Assembly (NCBI RefSeq): GCF_013201725.1
Contig: NZ_CP053835.1
Coordinates: forward strand, 2,852,001-2,916,000
Direction of reading: 5' to 3'
From: Arcobacter defluvii
GTDB lineage: Bacteria; Campylobacterota; Campylobacteria; Campylobacterales; Arcobacteraceae
Length of the DNA: 64,000 bases
Made by a program: the position numbers and the translations under genes
In this document: piece by piece, positions 9,952 to 18,823 of the stretch
Layout of the letters: every line of letters begins with the position of its first letter
Position numbering within the stretch: the first letter of the stretch is position 1
The notes under the pieces: generated by a model
The model's database searches: none
What the model saw: only the letters and a program-made list of their open reading frames with translations
Told to the model about the DNA's origin: nothing

Positions 9952-10815
9952 TTATTTTGCTCTTAATTCTTCATATTCACTTGGAATTAAAAAATCTTCT
10001 GCTTTTATCAAATTTTGATAAAAGCCATGTTTATATCCAAGTTCAAATAATTTATCTAATGCTTTATATTGAATTTCACTCATTTTAACTGAGTTATCGT
10101 TTGCATATAAATCTAAATATTTATCTAATGTTGGTGCATCAACTCTAATTAATCCCTTTTCTAAAAGCATTGGTGCTAAAACTTTTCTATTTTTATTAGC
10201 AACTTCAACAGCTTTTATAAGTGTATTCTCATAATTAATCGCACTATGAAGAGGAATTGAACGACGTAAGCACATTCCTCCAAGTGGTAAAGGTAATCCT
10301 CCACCACTTAATTCCAACCAAACATCCCACATTTCACGTTCAACTTCTAATTTTTCATCATAAGTTAATATTGATTCATGAATTAATACACCTGCATCTA
10401 CTGTTCCCTCAAGAACTGCTTTTTCAATATCTAAAAAATTCATATATATAATTCTTGCATTAGGATAAGCAATTCTAAATAAAAGTGCATTTGTTGTAAA
10501 TTCTCCACTAAGAGCTACTTTAAAATTTTTCTTTAAAACAGTTTCTTTTTTCTTTATAAGTTTTGGTCCATAACCTTCACCAAAAGATACTGCTGTTTTT
10601 AAAAGTGCATAGTCATCTTTAACAAAAGGATATAAAGCAAAAGAGATTGCACAAATATCATATACCCCTTTTAAACAAGCTTGATTTAATGTTTCAATAT
10701 CTAAAGCTATATTTTCAAATTTTGCATCATCTGGAGTCACCCAACCAAATTTAATTGCATAATACATAAATATATCATCTGCATCAGGTGAATGTCCTAC
10801 ACTAATATTTTTCAA
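9952..10815 (-). CDS. mqnD: 1,4-dihydroxy-6-naphthoate synthase (futalosine pathway)
   Basis: MqnD (about 287 aa) converts cyclic dehypoxanthinylfutalosine to 1,4-dihydroxy-6-naphthoate in the alternative menaquinone pathway of Campylobacterota. The N-terminal ISVGHSPDADDIFMYYAIKF, followed by CAISFALYP and a GGGLPLPLGG loop, is characteristic. Start choice: AAAGGA lies directly against the ATG at 10821, but 6 nt before the TTG at 10815, which also gives the usual N-terminus (MKNISVGHS). The TTG is therefore preferred. A TTG at 10851 would add an unlikely polar extension. It is first in the mqnD-murB-topA run. Confidence 0.92.
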   Translation of the reverse strand: MKNISVGHSPDADDIFMYYAIKFGWVTPDDAKFENIALDIETLNQACLKGVYDICAISFALYPFVKDDYALLKTAVSFGEGYGPKLIKKKETVLKKNFKVALSGEFTTNALLFRIAYPNARIIYMNFLDIEKAVLEGTVDAGVLIHESILTYDEKLEVEREMWDVWLELSGGGLPLPLGGMCLRRSIPLHSAINYENTLIKAVEVANKNRKVLAPMLLEKGLIRVDAPTLDKYLDLYANDNSVKMSEIQYKALDKLFELGYKHGFYQNLIKAEDFLIPSEYEELRAK

Positions 10816-10865
10816 ATTCATTCCTTTATTTTTGCTAGAGGATTTTAACAAGTTATGGTTTAAAG

Positions 10866-11354
10866 TTATAAGTTATATTCAAACCTTAGTTTTTTTATAA
10901 TATCAAATATTGAATCAGCATAAAGAACTCCCGTTGTACTTGAATATCTCCAACCTGCGTTATAACTTGCCCAAACTCTAACCCAATTTTCTTTATGTAC
11001 TTTTCTCCAATAATCAATTTCAACTATTGCATTTGCAGTTGAAAAAGCCACATCTTTTAAAAGTTTATTAGCAAAATATTTTCTATTATAATAATTATCT
11101 TCTACTCTTTGTCTTTTCATTACACTTTTTATATTGGACTGAAAAAGCCCATAATCATTACTAAAATCATTGATTTGTTTTTTTCCAATTGAAGATTCTT
11201 TAATTGCAATAGCCATTAAAGTATATTTCATCATTGTATTATCAGTTAGAGATTTAATTTTTTTCAGAATAATTAAATCTACATTTGTTAATCCTAAAGA
11301 GTTAGAAAAACAAAATGTATGAATGAGTAAAAATAGAAATAAGATTTTTTTCAT
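10866..11354 (-). CDS. Small exported lytic-transglycosylase-like (SLT) protein
   Basis: This 162-aa protein has a signal peptide (MKKILFLFLLIHTFCFSNS). Its lysozyme-like domain shows AIAIKESS (probable catalytic Glu near residue 54), NDYGLFQSN, and a late ASYNAGW. These three blocks are the order seen in SLT-type transglycosylases, which cleave the MurNAc-GlcNAc bond. It is only the catalytic core, with no binding module. It lies between nuoN and mqnD, just after a strong stem-loop, and lacks an obvious ribosome site. A role in local wall opening for a secretion or motility apparatus is possible but not shown. Confidence 0.72.
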   Translation of the reverse strand: MKKILFLFLLIHTFCFSNSLGLTNVDLIILKKIKSLTDNTMMKYTLMAIAIKESSIGKKQINDFSNDYGLFQSNIKSVMKRQRVEDNYYNRKYFANKLLKDVAFSTANAIVEIDYWRKVHKENWVRVWASYNAGWRYSSTTGVLYADSIFDIIKKLRFEYNL

Positions 11355-11367
11355 AAATGAAGTTTAC

Positions 11368-11405
11368 AATAATTCTAATCATTTTTCAAAATGACTAGAA
11401 TTATT
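11368..11405 (-). terminator. Stem-loop after the nuo operon
   Basis: AATAATTCTA (11368-11377) pairs with TAGAATTATT (11396-11405). The stem continues inward as TCATTTT/AAAATGA past a single mismatch, leaving a tiny loop. It starts 5 nt after the nuoN stop on the minus strand. A U-tract is poor, so read-through into the transglycosylase gene is possible. Confidence 0.55.
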
Positions 11406-11410
11406 TGAGA

Positions 11411-12913
11411 TTAAAATCCTGAATTAGATACGTATAATTCTATTATATTTAATAAAGGTTCTATTAATAAAATTGAAATGATTGTCAAAAACACAACAAA
11501 ACCAACAACTGATTTCATAGGAGTTGAAGCATTTTGCATAAATTTAGTATTCATTCCCTCTTCTGGATTTCTTAAGAACATATAAGAAACTGGTCTTAAA
11601 TAATAGTATGCTGCTATAACTGAGTTTAAAACAATAATAATAGCTAAAGCGATATGTCCTGCATTTACAGCACTTCCAATAAGATACATTTTTCCCCAGA
11701 ACAGAGCAAAAGGAGGAAGACCAGTTAGTGCGAAAAAGAACATTCCTAAAATTGATGCTGTAAATGGTGAAATCTGAACTAATCCTGAGAATTTTTTAAA
11801 TGTATAAGGAGAGTTATAATCTGCATACTCTTTCCCTCTATTTAACCATAACATTCCAAAAGCACCAAAATTTGTTATTGTGAATAAAATCCAATACAAA
11901 AATAATGCAACTGTTGCTTGATGTGTACCTATAACTATTGCAGCCATTGCCATACCTGCATTTGATATTGATGAATAAGCTAGCATTCTTTTTATATCTT
12001 TTTGTTGTAAAGCAATTAAATTTGGAATTGTCATTGTTAAAACTACAGTCACATAAAGTAAAGTTTGAATAATTGGATCTTGTAAATGAATGAACATTTC
12101 AAAAAATCTTAGTGCTACAACAAATCCTGCCATTTTAGGAATTACAGATAAAAATCCTGCCATTGCTGATGTTGATCCTTGATAAACATCTGGAACCCAA
12201 ATATGATAAGGAAATAAAGACAACTTAAATCCAAGTGCAGCAAACATAAATACAAATCCAACTAAAATCAATACATAGTTAGAATAATTTAATGTACTTA
12301 AATATCCTTCTTGAGATAATACTTGTGCCATTTGTGCTAATTCTAAAGTTCCTGTTGTTGCATAAAAAATCATTGACCCAAATACGAAAAATGCAGCTGC
12401 TAAAGCTCCCATTGTAAAGTATTTTACAGCAGCTTCAATAGAAACCATTCTATTATGCATTGCTATCATTGTATATAAAGCTAAAGAAGAAGTTTCAAGA
12501 CCTACAAAAATCAATATTAATGAATCGGAACTTACCATAAATTGGAATCCAGCAACAACTAATAAATATAAAGCAAAATATTCAGCATATCTAAATTCTT
12601 GGAATCTTAATTTTGATAATCCTAATAAAACAAATAATATTGAACCACAAATTATTATACATTGAGATAGAACTGATATCCCATCTAATAACATAACATC
12701 AAACATTCCTCTTTCATCACCATTAAAAGCTAAAAGAGTAAATAAATCAAAAATTAAAAATAACACAACTAAAATTACATATAAAGATTTGTGTTTATTT
12801 TTATTAAATACATCAGTTAATAAAATACCTAACGCACCAATAATTGCTATTGACATTGGTGCTATTGTTCCTAGGTTTAGAGATTCTAAACTTATTTTAA
12901 TAGGTTCAAGCAT
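11411..12913 (-). CDS. nuoN: NADH-quinone oxidoreductase subunit N
   Basis: NuoN (500 aa) is an antiporter-like proton-pumping membrane subunit of complex I with about 14 hydrophobic segments. The conserved core is visible: GLETSSLALYTMIA, MGALAAAFFVFG, KLSLFPYHIWVPDVYQGS and KRMLAYSSISNAGMA. It is the last gene of the nuo operon; its start codon shares one base with the nuoM stop region. The length matches the family. Confidence 0.96.
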   Translation of the reverse strand: MLEPIKISLESLNLGTIAPMSIAIIGALGILLTDVFNKNKHKSLYVILVVLFLIFDLFTLLAFNGDERGMFDVMLLDGISVLSQCIIICGSILFVLLGLSKLRFQEFRYAEYFALYLLVVAGFQFMVSSDSLILIFVGLETSSLALYTMIAMHNRMVSIEAAVKYFTMGALAAAFFVFGSMIFYATTGTLELAQMAQVLSQEGYLSTLNYSNYVLILVGFVFMFAALGFKLSLFPYHIWVPDVYQGSTSAMAGFLSVIPKMAGFVVALRFFEMFIHLQDPIIQTLLYVTVVLTMTIPNLIALQQKDIKRMLAYSSISNAGMAMAAIVIGTHQATVALFLYWILFTITNFGAFGMLWLNRGKEYADYNSPYTFKKFSGLVQISPFTASILGMFFFALTGLPPFALFWGKMYLIGSAVNAGHIALAIIIVLNSVIAAYYYLRPVSYMFLRNPEEGMNTKFMQNASTPMKSVVGFVVFLTIISILLIEPLLNIIELYVSNSGF

Positions 12914-14439
12914 TATTTAACCTCCCCAATAGAGTTTAAAGCTCTTAATTTTTCTTTTGTATCTTCATTAACTGCTTTTATTTCCATTACTTTTGTAAGT
13001 TGTGAAACAGATGTATTTAATGGGTCTAAAATTAATTTTGGATAGATTCCTAATGATATAATTAAAACTACCAATAAACCAAGTGCTACTAATTCTCTAC
13101 CAAAAATATCTTTTAATACTTTATTTTCAGGTTTTACTAATTTTCCAAAAAATGTTCTTTTATACATAGCTAGCATATATACTGCACTTAAAATAATTGT
13201 CAATGCGCCTATAAATGTTAAGATAGGAGAGAATTTAAAGAACCCTAGTAAAGATAAAAATTCACCAATAAATCCAATAGTTAAAGGTAATCCAATAGAT
13301 GCCATTAATACAATTGCATAAACAGTTGCAAAAACTGGCATATTATGGGCTAATCCACCAAACTCTTTTATCATTTTAGTATGTCTTCTATCATATAAAA
13401 CTCCAACACTCATAAATAGAGCTCCTGAAACAATACCATGACCAATCATTAAATAAACAGCACCTGAAATACCTTCGACATTTAAAGCAAATACTCCAAG
13501 AGTAATAACTCCCATATGTGAAATTGATGAATATGCTATCATCTGCTTCATATCTTCTTGAGCATAAGCTAACATCGCTGTATAAATAATTGCAATTAAT
13601 CCTAAAGTTGCCATAAATCCAACAAAATATACACTTGCATCAGGGAATAATGGTAAAGAGAATCTAATAAATCCATAAGTTTCCATTTTTAATAATACAG
13701 CTGCAAGCATTATTGAACCAATTGTTGGTGCTTGTCCATGAGCTAATGGTAACCAAGTATGAAAAGGAAACATTGGAACTTTTACTGCAAATCCAAAGAA
13801 GAAAGCTATAAATAACCAAAGTTGTAAATCAAATGGCAATACTACACTATTCCAATCCATTAAACTAAAGCTCCAAACTCCTGTTGTTTCATGATATACA
13901 TACCCAAAATAAAGCATACCAACTAACATCACAAGTGAACCTATGAATGTATATAAAAAGAATTTAATTGCCGCATAAAATCTTTTTTCTGCTCCCCAAA
14001 AACCAATAACATAAAACATTGGAATAAGTGTTAATTCCCAGAAAATATAAAACATAATTACATCTAAAGATACAAAAACTCCAACCATTGTCATTTCTAA
14101 AAATAACATAGTTATGATTAGATTTTTCACATCTTTTTTTTCTGTTAAACCAATTAAAGCTACCATTGTCATAAACGTAATCATAACGATTAAAAACAAT
14201 GAAACTCCATCAACACCCACTGTATAATTGATACCATAAGAACTTATTAAAGGCAAACTCTGAACAAATTGCATACCCGCAACATTTGAATCAAAGTAAT
14301 ACCATAGAAGTAGTGACAATACAAACTCAACTACTGTAACCACAACCCCAAATTGTCTCATTGAATCTTTGTGAATTAAAAATCCAACAACTGCTGCAGC
14401 TGCAGGAAAAAATATCAACATAGATAAAATATTTTCCAT
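12913..14439 (-). CDS. nuoM: NADH-quinone oxidoreductase subunit M
   Basis: NuoM (508 aa) is the second antiporter-like subunit. Typical blocks are YIFWELTLIPMFYVIGFWG, KVPMFPFHTWLPLAHGQAP and KQMIAYSSISHMGVI. The Glu of the TM5 motif (FWELTLIP) and the Lys of the TM7/8 region, needed for proton translocation in homologs, are present. It follows nuoL by 14 nt and abuts nuoN. The C-terminal tail (KVMEIKAVNEDTKEKL) is polar. Confidence 0.96.
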   Translation of the reverse strand: MENILSMLIFFPAAAAVVGFLIHKDSMRQFGVVVTVVEFVLSLLLWYYFDSNVAGMQFVQSLPLISSYGINYTVGVDGVSLFLIVMITFMTMVALIGLTEKKDVKNLIITMLFLEMTMVGVFVSLDVIMFYIFWELTLIPMFYVIGFWGAEKRFYAAIKFFLYTFIGSLVMLVGMLYFGYVYHETTGVWSFSLMDWNSVVLPFDLQLWLFIAFFFGFAVKVPMFPFHTWLPLAHGQAPTIGSIMLAAVLLKMETYGFIRFSLPLFPDASVYFVGFMATLGLIAIIYTAMLAYAQEDMKQMIAYSSISHMGVITLGVFALNVEGISGAVYLMIGHGIVSGALFMSVGVLYDRRHTKMIKEFGGLAHNMPVFATVYAIVLMASIGLPLTIGFIGEFLSLLGFFKFSPILTFIGALTIILSAVYMLAMYKRTFFGKLVKPENKVLKDIFGRELVALGLLVVLIISLGIYPKLILDPLNTSVSQLTKVMEIKAVNEDTKEKLRALNSIGEVK

Positions 14440-14453
14440 TTACATTACCTTCC

Positions 14454-16310
14454 TTAAAGTACCGATAAGACTAAAGCAAATACTAATCCTAAGATTAGTC
14501 CAAAAGTCATTAGTCTTAATGATGATGATAGATTTCCCGATTGAATTGGTCTAAATCTAACTCCCATTTTATTAACGAAATGTGCTAAACCATCAATTGA
14601 TGCATCAATAAATTTAATTTCAATTACTTTCCATACCCAAACTGATATTGCATAATATGGTTTTGTAATACAAACTTCATATATTTTTGGGATATAGTAT
14701 TGATTACTTAATAATTTATAAATAAACGTATCTTCCCAAGATTTACTAAATCCATCTCTTTTATATTTAAATACTGCAACAGCTATACCAAAAATTGCAA
14801 TTGCACTTGTAACTAAAATCAATTTCCAAGCTGTTGAGTGTTCTAAGTTCGTTGTTTCCCAAGTTGGTAATATTTTTGTAACAAATTCTACAAATGAATG
14901 TTCAAACCAACCAGCTATAACAGCTAAAATTGCAAGAGGTATCATTGCAGCAATTACAAAACTTTTTGCTTCATGAGGATGTAACTCTTCACTATAATTT
15001 GCTTTTCCAAAAAAGATTTTCATTACAAGTCTAAATGAATAAAACGCCGTAAGTCCAGCTGTTATCCATAATATTGCCCATAAAACTGTCGCATCAGAAT
15101 AAAATGCAGCTTCTAAAATTTTATCTTTTGAAAAGAATCCTGCAAGGGGGAAAATACCTGCAAGTGCTAAAGAAGCAATAATCATAATATATGAAGTGGC
15201 CTTCATCTCTTTATGAAGTCCACCCATTTTTCTAATATCTAATTCATCATGCATTGCATGCATAACATTTCCAGCTCCAAGAAATAATACTGATTTAAAG
15301 AAAGCATGTGTTGCTAAGTGAAATAATGCTATCCAATAAGCTCCAAGACCAGCTGCAACAAACATATATCCTAATTGAGATAGTGTTGAATATGCAATAA
15401 TTCTTTTCATATCATTATTTACTAAAGCCATTGAAGCTGCAAATATTGCAACAAATGCTCCTAAACAAGCAATTGCATAACCAACCTCAGGAATTAAAGA
15501 ATACAATTCATTTGAACGAACTACTAAATAAACTCCGGCAGTTACCATTGTTGCAGCATGAATAAGTGCTGAAACTGGTGTTGGTCCTTCCATTGCATCT
15601 GCAAGCCAAGTATGTAAAGGAAACTGTGCAGATTTCCCCATAGCTCCTAAGAATAGTAAAGCGCCAATCCAAATAAGTGTTGAAGTTTCAAGTGTTGAAA
15701 ATTGTGCAAATACAATATCATATTGTAAACTTCCAATATTCCAATAAATTAAAAACATTCCAAGTAATAATCCTAAGTCTCCTATTCTATTCATAATAAA
15801 AGCTTCATTTGCTGCCCAAGTTGCAGATTCTTTGTGGTACCAAAATCCAATTAGTAACCAAGAACAAACTCCAACTCCTTCCCAACCAATAAATAAAACA
15901 GCAAAATTATCACTCATTACTAAAACTAACATTGAAAAAACAAAAGCTGATAAATATGAAAAATATCTATTAAAACCTTTATCGTGTTCCATATATCCAA
16001 TTGAATGAATGTGTACCATTGTTGAAACAACAGTAACAACACTCATCATTACTACACTTACATGATCAACCACAAACCCAAAAGGAATATCTAAATTTCC
16101 TATTACTATCCAATCAAATAAAACTATATGTAAAGATATATCTTCTGTATAAACATAATATAACAGATTTAAAGAAGCATACATCGAAACAGCTAACATA
16201 AATGAAGTAAACCAACCTGTGAATACCATTTTAGACTGAGTTGAAAACAACGCAGCTATTAAAGAACCAACTAAAGGGGCAAAAAGTGCAATATATATAA
16301 ATTTTTCCAT
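14454..16310 (-). CDS. nuoL: NADH-quinone oxidoreductase subunit L
   Basis: NuoL (618 aa) is the distal antiporter-like subunit with the long lateral helix. Conserved blocks include GWEGVGVCSWLLIGFW, MNRIGDLGLLLG, QFPLHTWLADAMEGPTPVSA and KRIIAYSTLSQLGYM. A hydrophobic and amphipathic C-terminal region (about 480-618) corresponds to the piston-like helix and final anchor. It starts 2 nt after the nuoK stop. Confidence 0.97.
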   Translation of the reverse strand: MEKFIYIALFAPLVGSLIAALFSTQSKMVFTGWFTSFMLAVSMYASLNLLYYVYTEDISLHIVLFDWIVIGNLDIPFGFVVDHVSVVMMSVVTVVSTMVHIHSIGYMEHDKGFNRYFSYLSAFVFSMLVLVMSDNFAVLFIGWEGVGVCSWLLIGFWYHKESATWAANEAFIMNRIGDLGLLLGMFLIYWNIGSLQYDIVFAQFSTLETSTLIWIGALLFLGAMGKSAQFPLHTWLADAMEGPTPVSALIHAATMVTAGVYLVVRSNELYSLIPEVGYAIACLGAFVAIFAASMALVNNDMKRIIAYSTLSQLGYMFVAAGLGAYWIALFHLATHAFFKSVLFLGAGNVMHAMHDELDIRKMGGLHKEMKATSYIMIIASLALAGIFPLAGFFSKDKILEAAFYSDATVLWAILWITAGLTAFYSFRLVMKIFFGKANYSEELHPHEAKSFVIAAMIPLAILAVIAGWFEHSFVEFVTKILPTWETTNLEHSTAWKLILVTSAIAIFGIAVAVFKYKRDGFSKSWEDTFIYKLLSNQYYIPKIYEVCITKPYYAISVWVWKVIEIKFIDASIDGLAHFVNKMGVRFRPIQSGNLSSSLRLMTFGLILGLVFALVLSVL

Positions 16311-16312
16311 TC

Positions 16313-16612
16313 TTATCCCTTCATTCCTGCAATATCATCTAAATTGATAGAACCTGTTCTTTTGTACCAAAGAATTAAAAGTCCCAAACCAATTGCAACT
16401 TCACTTGCAGCAACAGCAATAATAAAAAATGCAAACATTTGCCCTGTTAAATCTCCATGAAATTTAGAAATTGCTGCAAGTCCAACATTTACAGCGTTTA
16501 GCATAATTTCTGTTGAGAAAAAAAGCATTAATACATTCTTTCTTCGAATAACTCCAATTAAACCAATTGAAAATAAAACTGTTGAAAGTATCAAATAAGC
16601 ATTAAGTGTCAT
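16313..16612 (-). CDS. nuoK: NADH-quinone oxidoreductase subunit K
   Basis: NuoK (99 aa) has three membrane helices. The conserved acidic residue in TM2 (STEIMLNAVNVG) and the Glu in TM3 (ASEVAIGLGLLIL) take part in the proton path of homologs. Its ATG overlaps the nuoJ stop by 4 nt, so translation is coupled. The length is exactly that of the family. Confidence 0.96.
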   Translation of the reverse strand: MTLNAYLILSTVLFSIGLIGVIRRKNVLMLFFSTEIMLNAVNVGLAAISKFHGDLTGQMFAFFIIAVAASEVAIGLGLLILWYKRTGSINLDDIAGMKG

Positions 16613-17190
16613 TTAACATCCTTTGTAGATGATTCTTCAAGTCTGATTTTTTCATCTATCTCTTCTTCTTTCATTTCTGAATATGATTCATTCATTTTTT
16701 TTCCTGCCAATACAATTCCACCTACCATTGCAACTAGAAGCATAAGTGCAGCAAGTTCAAAAGGAAGTAAATATTTTGTAAATAATACAAGACCTACATC
16801 TACTGTATTCCCATATTCAGGATGAACAGGAAATTCTGCTTTAATATTTTTTCCAATAATTGGAGCAATTAAAACAACTACAACTATTAAAGCTATCACT
16901 CCAGAAAGTAAAAATACTAACCTTGGATTATTAATTTTTTCTTTAACTTCAGATAAAGAATCAAAAAACATCATTCCAAAAGCATATAAAGACATAACAG
17001 CACCTGTATAAACTACAATTTGAACTGCACCTAAAAAATCAGCATTTAACAAAAAGAAAAATCCTGAAATAAAAATCATCCCAGAGGCTAATGCACTTAA
17101 AGCATAAAGTGAATTATTAGTTAAAACTACTATACTAAACATACCAATAGTTAAAATAGAAAATATTATAAAAGCTATAATTTCAAACAT
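16609..17190 (-). CDS. nuoJ: NADH-quinone oxidoreductase subunit J
   Basis: NuoJ (193 aa) has five membrane segments. The conserved TM3 motif AVQIVVYTGAVMSLYAFGMM is visible around residues 54-73. The C-terminal cytoplasmic tail is charged (EEEIDEKIRLEESSTKDVK) and longer than in many species. It overlaps nuoK by 4 nt and follows nuoI by 9 nt. Confidence 0.95.
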   Translation of the reverse strand: MFEIIAFIIFSILTIGMFSIVVLTNNSLYALSALASGMIFISGFFFLLNADFLGAVQIVVYTGAVMSLYAFGMMFFDSLSEVKEKINNPRLVFLLSGVIALIVVVVLIAPIIGKNIKAEFPVHPEYGNTVDVGLVLFTKYLLPFELAALMLLVAMVGGIVLAGKKMNESYSEMKEEEIDEKIRLEESSTKDVK

Positions 17191-17199
17191 TCAATCTCC

Positions 17200-17820
17200 T
17201 TAGTATGATAATGGTGTTTTTTTGATTTTTTTATCTGCATCAGGAGATACTGAACCATAACCATCAAATTCAAGTTGCGTTCCTAAACCATTTGCAGAAG
17301 TTAAAATATCTTCTTTAAGTGAAAAATGTGCTCTTTGCTCACTTGAATTTTCATATCTTCCACCATGAACAATTGCTAGTTCTGGGCAAACCTCAGCACA
17401 GTATCCACAGAAAATACATCTTCCCATATTAATTGTATATTGCATAACTTCTTTTCTAGAATTTTCATCAATTCTTGTTTCCATTCTAATACAATTTGAA
17501 ATACAAATTTTTTCACAAAGTCCACAACCAATACATCTCTCTTCTCCTGATTCTAATAATCTAAGAAGTTTATGTACGGCTCTATATCTTGGACCAATTG
17601 GAAGTTTTTCTTTTGGATATTGAACAGTTGCCATTTCACCTTTAAATAATGCTCTATACATTATTCCAAAAGTAATTCTCATTCCAACAAATAATTCACC
17701 TTTGATTGAACGAGATAAAACTTGTTTGAACATATCCCAGTTAGTTTTAGGGTAATTATCCTCTTGAACTACAATATAATCTTCACTAATATTTCTATTT
17801 TTAAACTTTTTTAGTTCCAT
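17200..17820 (-). CDS. nuoI: NADH-quinone oxidoreductase subunit I
   Basis: NuoI (206 aa) carries the two [4Fe-4S] clusters N6a and N6b. The ligand runs are CIGCGLCEKIC plus C (about residues 97-111) and CIFCGYCAEVCPE (about 135-147). The first run is followed by IRM rather than the common Pro (CISNCIRM), which is typical of this subunit. The N-terminal 60 residues hold an amphipathic membrane-associated part. It lies between nuoH and nuoJ with 9-nt gaps. Confidence 0.96.
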   Translation of the reverse strand: MELKKFKNRNISEDYIVVQEDNYPKTNWDMFKQVLSRSIKGELFVGMRITFGIMYRALFKGEMATVQYPKEKLPIGPRYRAVHKLLRLLESGEERCIGCGLCEKICISNCIRMETRIDENSRKEVMQYTINMGRCIFCGYCAEVCPELAIVHGGRYENSSEQRAHFSLKEDILTSANGLGTQLEFDGYGSVSPDADKKIKKTPLSY

Positions 17821-17829
17821 AACTAACTC

Positions 17830-18822
17830 CTAAAACATCATCACAAAACCAGTTACTAAAACATTTAGTATGGCAAGTGGCATTAAAATCTTCCAACATA
17901 ACCACATTAACTGGTCAGGTCTAATATGAGGCCAAGAAGCTCTTGTCCATAAGAAAACAAAAATTAAAAACATAACTTTTAAAACTATTGCTAGTCCACC
18001 AGGTATAAACCATAATGGCTCAAATCCACCTAAAAAAATCAATGCAATTAAAAAAGAAATTGTAAATAAATTTGCATATTCTCCAATAAAAAACATTCCC
18101 CATCTCATTCCTGAATATTCAGTTGCATATCCAGCAACTAACTCTGCTTCATGTTCAAGTAAGTCAAAAGGAGTTCTATTTGTTTCAGCAAAACCTGCCA
18201 TAACAAATAATAAAAAAGCTAAAGGTTGGGACCAAATAATCCAATTTGAAACTCCACCTGCTTGGTAATTATTAATATCAATTAAAGATAAACTTCCTAC
18301 CATCATTAAAGGTGCTAAAAGTGAAAGTCCAGATACAACTTCATATGATAAAAGTTGTATTGCTGTTCTTGCACCTCCAAGTAATGCCCATTTATTAGCA
18401 CTACTCATACCACCTAAGAGTGGTCCATAAAGTCCAACTGCTCCAACAGACAATACAAATAAAACTCCAACATTAATATCACTAATAATTGGTCTTACTG
18501 TATATCCAAACATCTCAAATTCTGGAAAAAATGGAACTGCACTCATAGCTATAAAAGCTGTAGATGCTGTAATTAATGGTGCAACCATAAATATTTTTTT
18601 ATTTACATTTGCAGGTATAATATCCTCTTTACAAAATAATTTGATTCCATCTGCAACGATTTGTAATAATCCATAAGGTCCAACGTTTGTAGGTCCTAAT
18701 CTTCTTTGCATAAAAGCTAGAATTTTTCTTTCTATATAAGTTGTAAATCCAGCAAGTGCTGAAAAAACTGCAAGTACAACTACTACTTTTACAATAGTTT
18801 CTATAATAATACTTGTTTCCAT
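17830..18822 (-). CDS. nuoH: NADH-quinone oxidoreductase subunit H
   Basis: NuoH (330 aa) is the membrane subunit that helps form the quinone site. Conserved stretches are YIERKILAFMQRRLGPTNVG, ELVAGYATEYSGMRW and RASWPHIRPDQLMWLCWK. The ATG at 18822 was chosen because AAAGG lies just upstream within the end of nuoG; it begins 1 nt after the nuoG stop. A longer in-frame start at 18876 would overlap nuoG by over 50 nt and add a non-family leader. Confidence 0.96.
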   Translation of the reverse strand: METSIIIETIVKVVVVLAVFSALAGFTTYIERKILAFMQRRLGPTNVGPYGLLQIVADGIKLFCKEDIIPANVNKKIFMVAPLITASTAFIAMSAVPFFPEFEMFGYTVRPIISDINVGVLFVLSVGAVGLYGPLLGGMSSANKWALLGGARTAIQLLSYEVVSGLSLLAPLMMVGSLSLIDINNYQAGGVSNWIIWSQPLAFLLFVMAGFAETNRTPFDLLEHEAELVAGYATEYSGMRWGMFFIGEYANLFTISFLIALIFLGGFEPLWFIPGGLAIVLKVMFLIFVFLWTRASWPHIRPDQLMWLCWKILMPLAILNVLVTGFVMMF

Positions 18823-18823
18823 A

